A stretch of DNA of 26,662 nucleotides from Candidatus Heimdallarchaeota archaeon AB_125 (GTDB taxonomy: Archaea; Asgardarchaeota; Heimdallarchaeia; Heimdallarchaeales; Heimdallarchaeaceae), in assembly GCA_001940755.1 (NCBI GenBank), contig MEHH01000009.1, forward strand, positions 1-26,662. The letters run 5' to 3'. The notes under the pieces are model-generated. The model ran no database searches. It had not been told where the DNA came from and saw only the letters and a program-made list of their open reading frames with translations. A program made the translations under genes and the position numbers. Positions 15,089 to 21,940 of this stretch are shown one piece after another; position 1 is the stretch's first letter, and each line of letters opens with the position of its first letter.

Positions 15089-15523
15089 ATGCCATCAGTT
15101 AAACTATCACAAACAGAAATGCAGTATATAACTATCCTTCAAGGAATTGTTAACGTCACTATAAAAGATTGTATTGTTGATGATGATGATAATAAAGTTG
15201 TCTTCGTTGTTTCTGAGGGACAAGCTGGATTAGCAATCGGAAAGAGAGGGATGAATATAAACAAGTTAAAAGAAATGATTTCAAAAGACGTAGAAATCAT
15301 TGAACATTCATCAGATCCTGCTAAATTCATAAAAAACTGTTTCTTACCCATTATCATAAGAGAAATTGTTTTTCTAGATAGAAAAAATGGAAAAGCTGCA
15401 ACTGTTGAAGTTGATAATAAAGACAAGGGAAGAGCTATCGGAAGAAATGGAAAAAACATTAACAAAGTGAAAAATCTGGTTCTTCGTCAATTTGATATCG
15501 TTGATGTTATGATTAAACAATAA
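15089..15523 (+). CDS. nusA: Archaeal NusA-like KH protein
   Basis: A 144-residue protein made of two KH domains. The first carries EGQAGLAIGKRGMNINKLK, the second DKGRAIGRNGKNINKVK; both GxxG loops are intact, so RNA binding is expected. Archaeal NusA lacks the RNAP-binding N-terminal domain of bacterial NusA, and its exact role in termination or ribosome biogenesis is unsettled. ATG 15089 follows GGATGA. The gene normally precedes rps12, but here a SWIM-domain gene follows after 94 bp. Confidence 0.95.
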   Translation: MPSVKLSQTEMQYITILQGIVNVTIKDCIVDDDDNKVVFVVSEGQAGLAIGKRGMNINKLKEMISKDVEIIEHSSDPAKFIKNCFLPIIIREIVFLDRKNGKAATVEVDNKDKGRAIGRNGKNINKVKNLVLRQFDIVDVMIKQ

Positions 15524-15578
15524 TGTTCAGATTTTCCCAAATTCTTATTTTGTAATCAAATTTCTAGAAAAAATTAAA

Positions 15579-15595
15579 GTACAATATTGATGTAC
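15579..15595 (+). promoter_or_regulatory. Short inverted repeat before the SWIM gene
   Basis: GTACA (15579-15583) and TGTAC (15591-15595) are perfect inverted arms with a 7-bp spacer, 23 bp before the SWIM-domain start. A small regulator site is possible; a chance occurrence cannot be excluded. Confidence 0.25.
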
Positions 15596-15617
15596 AAAGT
15601 ATTGGAGATAATAATAA

Positions 15618-16025
15618 ATGTTAGATTCATCAATATCAGATAATGAAAAACTAAGCAAATTACTTAAGCTAATTAAAGCAGAGGGAACAATGTCTGAAAT
15701 TGCAGAAAATGAAATAATCTCATCTTTTGAATCTCGGGGAGAAAAGGCTGTGAAGACCTTACGGGAGAATAAATTAATAAAATTAATTCTAAATGAAAGA
15801 GTCGCTATCTGGGAAGTTGAAGGATCCAGTGGTAATTATATTCTGATAGATAATAATTATTGTGAATGCAAGGATTTTCAGATTAGAGTTTTAAGAAGAG
15901 GAGAAAAAACACTATGTTATCATCTATTAGCTAAAATTATTGGAGAAGAGTTACAAAATTATAATCTAAAGAAAATCTCCAACGAGGATTATGATAAGCT
16001 AATAAAAGCCAAAATTTCAGGATGA
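15618..16025 (+). CDS. SWIM zinc-finger protein, SWS1/ZSWIM7-like
   Basis: A 135-residue protein with an N-terminal helical part and a SWIM domain: C82-x-C84 (YCECKDF) and C100-x-H102 (LCYHLLA). The pattern CxC...CxHxxA, with A105, is the extended motif described for the Shu2/SWS1 family, which supports Rad51-type recombinases in eukaryotes and has archaeal members. Length fits those archaeal proteins. ATG 15618 follows GGAGAT by 8 nt. It lies just after nusA and is convergent with rpoB (29-bp gap). A DNA-repair role is inferred from the family; no RadA or RadA paralogue is in the window. Confidence 0.78.
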   Translation: MLDSSISDNEKLSKLLKLIKAEGTMSEIAENEIISSFESRGEKAVKTLRENKLIKLILNERVAIWEVEGSSGNYILIDNNYCECKDFQIRVLRRGEKTLCYHLLAKIIGEELQNYNLKKISNEDYDKLIKAKISG

Positions 16026-16054
16026 TTTTAAAAATAATAAAATGAAAGAGATTG

Positions 16055-19000
16055 CTACGCAATATCTTCAAGTTCTATGTGTGGTGCAATTCCCAAACTC
16101 ATTAATTCTTGTAATAGTAGTTTGAAAGCATAACTGATAATTACTCTTGCAACAGTAGTTTCTTCTTTACAAATAGGACAATGATACCTATCTCTATTTC
16201 TGTCATACATGGCTAGGAAACCACACTTTGAGCAGATTAAAGCATCAGTTTTATCAGACTCATCAAGTAATCTTTCTTTAAGTAAAATAGATGTTCCGTG
16301 CCCTATAAGACAGTCTCTTTCCATTTCACCAAACCTTAATCCTCCTTCTCTAGCTCTTCCTTCAGTTGGTTGCCTTGTAAGCATTTGAATTGGACCACGA
16401 GCTCTAGCATGGATTTTATCTTGAACAAGATGGTGAAGTTTTTGATAGAATTGAGATCCTACAAAAATTGTTCCTTCTAATCTTTTACCAGTTTTACCAT
16501 CATACATTACTTCTCTCCCAAGAGGGTGCATACCTTGTGTTTTTAATGTATTATGTAAGTCTGTTAGACTAGTTTTACTGAATGCTGTACCATAAATTGC
16601 TTCTCCTGCGTAAGCTGAAACCTTACCAGCTATTAATTCCATCAACATTCCTATTGTCATTCTTGAAGGAACAGCATGAGGATTTATGATTATATCAGGA
16701 ACAACACCTGATTCTGTGAATGGCATATCTTCTTGAGGAATAATCAATCCAATAACACCTTTTTGTCCATGTCTTGAAGCAAATTTATCTCCTATTTCAG
16801 GAATTCTCTCTGATCTAACTTTAACTTTCACAAGTCTATTTCCTTCATTTGTATCAGTTAGAATTACAATATCAGATAATCCGCTCTCACCATGTCTCAT
16901 AGCTTTACTAGTTTCTCTTCTGTTCTGAGGAGGAACATCAAATTCTGTATATTCCTCTAAAAATCTTGGAGGGCTAGTTCTGCCGATTAATACCTCTCCT
17001 CTACTACCCTCAACAGAAATTTCTGGCTCTATGATTCCATCCTCTCCTAGATGGACATATTGAGATTCATCTTTGTATCCTCTAACTGTATCATCAGGAA
17101 TTTCAAATGTATCCTCTTGACCGTTTGGATATTTTCTTTCTTCTGCATCATAGGTTCGATAAAAAGTACTTCTTCCTAAACCTCTTTCAATAGCAGCTTT
17201 ATTTATTAGAAGAGCATCTTCCATATTGTATCCTTCATATGATAATACTGCAACAATGAAGTTTTGTCCTGCAGGACGGTTCTCAAAACCTATAGAGTCC
17301 ATACCATGAGTTTTAACTAGAGGTTTTTGTGGATAATGCAAGACATGTGCTCTGGTATCCATACGATTTTTAAAATTGGCTGCATAAATTCCTAGTGCTT
17401 GCTTTGCCATTCCTGCTTCATAGACATTACGGTCAGAACGGTTGTGTTCTGGAAATGGAATTAATGAGGCACATATTCCAAGAATAGTACTTGGAGTTAT
17501 TTCCATGTGAGTAATATCTGGATTTAAAGCATCTTCATCAATGGCGATATAGAGATTTTCTTCTTCTTCTGCATCAACGTATTCAACAATTTGATTTCGA
17601 ATTAGATCGCTCCATGTCCATTTTCCGCTCTTAATCCAGGAGTACATTTCCTTGGTAAGTTGTGGTGCTCCCTCTTTGACAATGATAAGAGGACGACGTA
17701 CTCTACCTGCATCACAATTAACCATTATTTCATTGGTCTCCTCATAATAGGAAATATTTCCTTTGTGATCAAGTTCTCCTAATCTTCGTTTTTCAATTAT
17801 TTTTGCTTTGAAGTCTATCCCATCTTGAATTACTCCTAAGAAACTTCCATTTAAGAAAACTTTACAGTATTTTGGATCAGCAACTTGTTTTGCGAGAACA
17901 GAAGTAGATTCTACTAAATCTGTAGGTTGAATCTTATTTAATCCTAAATCTTGAACAAGTTTTTTCTCGACATCTTTACTATTCAAATCAACACTGATGT
18001 ATGCTTGAAGTGCAAGATTCTTTACTAAACCACAATTTGGTCCCTCTGGTGTTTCATTTGGACATATTTTGCCAAAATGAGTTGGATGCAAATCTCTTGC
18101 CTCGAAATGAGGTTGACTCCTACTCAGAGGACTTACTACTCTTCGTAAATGGCTTAAAGCTGACATATAGTTTGTCCTATCTAGAAGTTGACTTACTCCA
18201 GATTTTCCTCCAGTCCAATTTCCAGTTGCTAATGCATGACGAAGTCTTTCTGTTATTAAATCTGCGCGGACAGCGGTTTTGAGATTTGGTTTACGACCTC
18301 TGACTGTAACTCTTTCAAGCTGATATTTAATGTCTCTACAAAGAGCATGAAATGCAACACGATAGAGCATCAAAATAAGATCTCCTGCTAGTTTCAATCT
18401 TTTATTTGCATAATGATCTTTATCATCTTCAGGTCTGATACCAGCTTCTAACTCAAGAAGTCTTTGAGCCATTCTTGCTAAGAAGAATGCTTTCTTTAAT
18501 CGTGATTCTTTATCACTTCCAAGATGAGGTAGTAGATATTTATCTAAAACTTGCATGGCTCTGTTGATACGGTATTCTTTGGTTTGTCCAACAGCTACTC
18601 TCTTACCAATATAATCTAGAGATTCTTCAGTAGTATCAATTTCTGAAGATTCACGCATTAAAATTGACATTACTCTAGCGCGTAATTTTGGAGTAGGACT
18701 TATTGCCATTGCAATCATATCGTCTCTTTCAATACATAATGCTCTCATTAACAAGATAAGTGATATTTTTCTAGGCATACTTGGAAAACTAACTCTTAAT
18801 TGACCATCATTAGTATGTTCAACTGTAACTGGTGCTCTAAAACCATGAATTACGCTGAAAACCTTAGCTTCACTAGTTACATTTCCTTTACTTGTTGATT
18901 TTTCAATTAAAATTCGATTTGGAGCCAAATCTTCTTGTGTGACTATTACTCTTTCACTTCCATTAACTAAGAAATAACCACCTGGATCTCTAGGATCCTC

Positions 19001-19453
19001 TCCAAGCTTAACAAGAGATTCTGGAGATTGATTGTATAATTGGCACTTCTTAGATTTTAACATCACGGGAAGATAACCAATAAAGACACTTATGGGTTCT
19101 AATGGAATTTCAACACCATCTTCTCCACCTTTTCTAATTGGTTTCATGTGAAGATTTAACCTTGAAGCATAAGTTAGATTTCTAATTCTTGCTTCCATTG
19201 GGTATATTGTACTTTGAGAACCATCTGCTTCTCTAATTGTTGGTTCTTCTACCTCAACTTTTTCAAGTTTCACATAAAATTCAGAATCTTCCGGTTCAAT
19301 AACTTTGATTTCTTCAATTACAGATTGAAGACCTTTTTCAATGAAATCATTATAAGAATCTAAATGTTGGCGAACTAATCCTAATTCATCAAACATTGAA
19401 TTAACTAGTATCCACCTACTATTAGCATCTGCTTTACCTTTTTTCTTGGCCAT
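16055..19453 (-). CDS. rpoB: DNA-directed RNA polymerase subunit B (RpoB), unsplit
   Basis: This 1132-residue second-largest RNAP subunit joins what many euryarchaea encode as separate B'' and B' genes. Landmarks run in order: SVFIGYLPVMLKSKKC near residue 125, the fork-region FEARDLHPTHFG with CPNETPEGPNCGLV near 455-475, EIGDKFASRHGQKGVIG near 890, MERDCLIGHG near 1050, and the C-terminal zinc motif CSKCGFLAMY...YHCPIC near 1075-1100. All are intact. ATG 19453 follows AGGTG (19459-19463) by 5 nt. rpoH, normally just upstream, is missing; a helicase-like gene takes that place on the same strand, and a TATA box in the gap suggests independent transcription. rpoA1-rpoA2 lie over 12 kb away. 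Confidence 0.97.
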   Translation of the reverse strand: MAKKKGKADANSRWILVNSMFDELGLVRQHLDSYNDFIEKGLQSVIEEIKVIEPEDSEFYVKLEKVEVEEPTIREADGSQSTIYPMEARIRNLTYASRLNLHMKPIRKGGEDGVEIPLEPISVFIGYLPVMLKSKKCQLYNQSPESLVKLGEDPRDPGGYFLVNGSERVIVTQEDLAPNRILIEKSTSKGNVTSEAKVFSVIHGFRAPVTVEHTNDGQLRVSFPSMPRKISLILLMRALCIERDDMIAMAISPTPKLRARVMSILMRESSEIDTTEESLDYIGKRVAVGQTKEYRINRAMQVLDKYLLPHLGSDKESRLKKAFFLARMAQRLLELEAGIRPEDDKDHYANKRLKLAGDLILMLYRVAFHALCRDIKYQLERVTVRGRKPNLKTAVRADLITERLRHALATGNWTGGKSGVSQLLDRTNYMSALSHLRRVVSPLSRSQPHFEARDLHPTHFGKICPNETPEGPNCGLVKNLALQAYISVDLNSKDVEKKLVQDLGLNKIQPTDLVESTSVLAKQVADPKYCKVFLNGSFLGVIQDGIDFKAKIIEKRRLGELDHKGNISYYEETNEIMVNCDAGRVRRPLIIVKEGAPQLTKEMYSWIKSGKWTWSDLIRNQIVEYVDAEEEENLYIAIDEDALNPDITHMEITPSTILGICASLIPFPEHNRSDRNVYEAGMAKQALGIYAANFKNRMDTRAHVLHYPQKPLVKTHGMDSIGFENRPAGQNFIVAVLSYEGYNMEDALLINKAAIERGLGRSTFYRTYDAEERKYPNGQEDTFEIPDDTVRGYKDESQYVHLGEDGIIEPEISVEGSRGEVLIGRTSPPRFLEEYTEFDVPPQNRRETSKAMRHGESGLSDIVILTDTNEGNRLVKVKVRSERIPEIGDKFASRHGQKGVIGLIIPQEDMPFTESGVVPDIIINPHAVPSRMTIGMLMELIAGKVSAYAGEAIYGTAFSKTSLTDLHNTLKTQGMHPLGREVMYDGKTGKRLEGTIFVGSQFYQKLHHLVQDKIHARARGPIQMLTRQPTEGRAREGGLRFGEMERDCLIGHGTSILLKERLLDESDKTDALICSKCGFLAMYDRNRDRYHCPICKEETTVARVIISYAFKLLLQELMSLGIAPHIELEDIA

Positions 19454-19510
19454 ATGAACACCTATACACCAAATAAAAACTAACGTCCTCGCATTATGAG
19501 GGTTTTATGA

Positions 19511-19520
19511 TATATTAAAA
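19511..19520 (-). promoter_or_regulatory. Candidate TATA box for rpoB
   Basis: The minus strand reads TTTTAATATA, 58-67 bp before the rpoB ATG. Initiation about 25 bp downstream gives a leader of some 30 nt that includes the AGGTG site. It lies outside the helicase-like gene. Confidence 0.45.
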
Positions 19521-19547
19521 AGCTTATGAATCAAGACCAGCAATTGT

Positions 19548-20957
19548 CTATTTATTCTTGTTCTTAACAAAGAATATTAGTGACCAAGGATAACGAACAG
19601 CGATTTTATCAACAACCCTTTTAACCTTCGTTTTTTCTGAGGTATCATCATAGAATAGAAGAACAACCTTGCCTCCTCGACCTCTTCTCATCTTCTGGTA
19701 GACCGTCTTTGGAGAATTTACTAGGTCATAGACAATTATTATTTCAGTGTGAGGAATGTCTATATCTCTCTCTCCAACAGGTGACATGACAAGAGCAGAT
19801 TGTTTATTTGTTGATTTAAAATTTTCAAGAATATCACCCTTATTCTTGATTTTACCTGTTATATTGAAAATTTCAAATCCTTCTTTAGTTAGGAGCTGTG
19901 ATAGAGTTTCTACTGTAGAAAGAAAAGAACAAAGAATTGTGGTTTTATGATGCTCTTTTGCAATTTTTACTGCTTCTAGTTCCTTACCACTAACTTCAGG
20001 TAGATTATCTAATTCATTTTTTTCAATTCCATATCTTATCAAGTAGTTTCGATAAGTGTGAGCAGGCATAGAATAAACATATTTTCTGAGAAGAAGAAGT
20101 CTGTTTAGCTTTTCAACAAGCTCAGTTTCAACTGAGAGTAAAGGAAGGTTATGGTAGAAGTTTTCTTGTAATTTGTTAACATCTTTAGGTGATGTTTCAT
20201 CCACATCCTGAATAATTTGATCCTTAATTTCTTCAATTTTTCCAGTTAATAAATTAATAATATTTGCCGTTTTTTCATCTTTTATGGGGTGAATAATGAC
20301 TTCTGTTTCTTGTATGTGTTCCTTAATGTCTGTATCAATGAAATCATCAATGGTGATAGTTTCACTATCAGGAATGAATTCAGTAAGTGTTTTTAATTCA
20401 TTTCTTAAGTGCAGTTGATTGTCATCTAGGACTAAATGATCATCTCTTAAGGTACCGCTCATTCCCACTATCTTAGCATTTTCTAGATTTGGTATTAGTC
20501 TGCTCCAAGGAACACACAAGATTCTTCGATGAGATACTCGTTTTACAATTTGATCGACTTCATTAATTATAATAATGTCAATACTTCTACTTAACTCTGG
20601 AAATTTCTGAAGTGTATTTTGAAAAACAATGGGTAGGGACAAAATCACTCTACTATTTTCGATGAGATATCTTCTATATTGAGAATTAGAACCACTTTTA
20701 ATTACGCCTAATCCCTCTATTCCACCATATTCCTGTTCAATATATTTGGCAGTTTCTTCTAATGATGAGTGGGTTTGCAGAAAAACAACAACTTTTTGCT
20801 TCTTGAAAATTTCCGTAAGAAGACGGTACATTAAAACTCGCTTCCCCATACCACAATCTAACTCTAGAATAACACTGTGATTTGCTTCAATTAATGATGC
20901 TATCTTATCAACAATGAAATTCTGATATTCTCGTGATTCTATGGCCAAACCAATCAC
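19548..20957 (-). CDS. Hef/XPF-like superfamily 2 helicase homologue with altered ATPase motifs
   Basis: A 469-residue two-domain protein with SF2 helicase layout. The C-terminal part (ALVMSPVGERDIDIPHTEI, then VYDLVNSPKTVYQKM) resembles the second RecA domain of Hef/FANCM-type helicases; no nuclease domain follows. Motif I reads CGMGKR (35-40), so the Thr/Ser after the Walker A lysine is Arg. Motif II reads NEVD (132-135), so the metal-coordinating Asp is Asn. Motif III is SGT (167-169). Motif VI is shortened to QKMRRGRGGK (421-430). It is probably a weak or inactive ATPase that may still bind branched or single-stranded nucleic acid. The GTG start at 20957 has a TATA box about 25 bp upstream, so the mRNA may be leaderless. 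It occupies the place of rpoH upstream of rpoB. Confidence 0.75.
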   Translation of the reverse strand: MIGLAIESREYQNFIVDKIASLIEANHSVILELDCGMGKRVLMYRLLTEIFKKQKVVVFLQTHSSLEETAKYIEQEYGGIEGLGVIKSGSNSQYRRYLIENSRVILSLPIVFQNTLQKFPELSRSIDIIIINEVDQIVKRVSHRRILCVPWSRLIPNLENAKIVGMSGTLRDDHLVLDDNQLHLRNELKTLTEFIPDSETITIDDFIDTDIKEHIQETEVIIHPIKDEKTANIINLLTGKIEEIKDQIIQDVDETSPKDVNKLQENFYHNLPLLSVETELVEKLNRLLLLRKYVYSMPAHTYRNYLIRYGIEKNELDNLPEVSGKELEAVKIAKEHHKTTILCSFLSTVETLSQLLTKEGFEIFNITGKIKNKGDILENFKSTNKQSALVMSPVGERDIDIPHTEIIIVYDLVNSPKTVYQKMRRGRGGKVVLLFYDDTSEKTKVKRVVDKIAVRYPWSLIFFVKNKNK

Positions 20958-20971
20958 TTTCTTATCAAGAT

Positions 20972-20984
20972 ATTAGTATTTAAA
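20972..20984 (-). promoter_or_regulatory. Promoter core TTTAAATACTAAT before the helicase-like gene
   Basis: The 13-mer contains a TATA box (TTTAAATA) centred about 24 bp before the GTG start, predicting a leaderless transcript. The identical 13-mer precedes the gene starting at 25619. Confidence 0.5.
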
Positions 20985-21013
20985 GGGATGAATAAAGTTC
21001 CTATCGATCAAAT

Positions 21014-21829
21014 TCAATAAAGCATATTATCCTTAATCTGTTGTTGTAACATAGTAACTAGTTTCAATGAAGAATCAGAAGTATCATGTAAATTTAAACC
21101 AATAGGAGAAATACTGATGCCGTTTTGATTAACAACTGCCCAAGAATCTGTATTTTCTGGAAAAGATTCCTTCTTTTCTCCCCATAACCAGAAGTAAGTT
21201 AGCTTACGTGGATCTTTCTTTTCAATCATGTAATTATTGTACTTGTAAAGAGCTGGTGAGGTTATGAACACTTTAGTTTCTTCAGTAATCTGTTGCGGAT
21301 AATTAACATTTAGAAAAGCTAAATCCTCTGGCCATTCCAACTCTAGAACAATATTGGTAATTGCAGATGAGATTTTAGCCATTTTATCGAAATTGATACC
21401 TCGCTGAATAAACATCTGTGAATCATCTGCAAGATCAGCAGAGAAAGCTATAGCAGGAACTTTGTGAAAATACGCCTCAAATGCAGCAGCACATGTACCA
21501 CTAGTAAGAATAGAATGTATTGAGGAATTATCCCCATAGTTTATACCACTAACAACAAGATCGGGTTTTCTTTTTAGTACATGAAAACCAACTAGTACGT
21601 TATCAGCTGGTGAACCTGTTGTACTATATCCTATTGTGCCATCATCATAAGCTATGGTAGAGTAGGTAATTGGTTTATGAAAAGTTAGAGCTTTTGAAGT
21701 CGCTGAACTAGCCTCAGCAGGAGCAAAACATACAACATCTGCGATTTGACTTAGTTCAGATCTTAAAGCATTTAGCCCTGAGGATTTTATTCCATCATCA
21801 TTTGTAAGGATAATTAGTTTGTTTTTCAC
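21014..21829 (-). CDS. surE: SurE-type 5'/3'-nucleotidase
   Basis: SurE enzymes are metal-dependent phosphatases acting on nucleoside monophosphates. The N-terminal ILTNDDGI (D11, D12), FAPAEASSATSKALT (Ser ligand region), the STTGSPADNV loop and VSGINYGDNSS (Asn ligand) are all present. Length 271 is normal. The start is GTG 21829; a TATA-like stretch at 21846-21857 is about 22 bp upstream, suggesting a leaderless mRNA. It is divergent from ppdK and follows the helicase-like gene's upstream side without evident operon structure. Substrate range cannot be read from sequence. Confidence 0.93.
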   Translation of the reverse strand: MKNKLIILTNDDGIKSSGLNALRSELSQIADVVCFAPAEASSATSKALTFHKPITYSTIAYDDGTIGYSTTGSPADNVLVGFHVLKRKPDLVVSGINYGDNSSIHSILTSGTCAAAFEAYFHKVPAIAFSADLADDSQMFIQRGINFDKMAKISSAITNIVLELEWPEDLAFLNVNYPQQITEETKVFITSPALYKYNNYMIEKKDPRKLTYFWLWGEKKESFPENTDSWAVVNQNGISISPIGLNLHDTSDSSLKLVTMLQQQIKDNMLY

Positions 21830-21845
21830 ATCTTTGTTTATACTA

Positions 21846-21857
21846 GATATTTGTTAA
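21846..21857 (-). promoter_or_regulatory. Candidate TATA box for surE
   Basis: On the minus strand an A/T-rich TTTAACAAATAT stretch lies 17-28 bp before the surE GTG, the spacing expected for leaderless initiation in archaea. Confidence 0.35.
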
Positions 21858-21895
21858 ATTTTGTCTTCTGAGGGAAATTTTGATAAATGATAAGC

Positions 21896-21903
21896 TTAAA
21901 AAT
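21896..21903 (+). promoter_or_regulatory. Candidate TATA box for ppdK
   Basis: TTAAAAAT is 38-45 bp before the ppdK ATG. Initiation about 25 bp downstream leaves a short leader that still holds the AGGTGT ribosome-binding site (21928-21933). Confidence 0.4.
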
Positions 21904-21940
21904 GTGAACATTAGAAGTTAAAGTCGAAGGTGTCAATTCA

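Noticed and set aside
15139..15465. 108-residue antisense frame over nusA
   Set aside because: It is fully inside the conserved KH-domain gene on the other strand and has no ribosome-binding site or family features.
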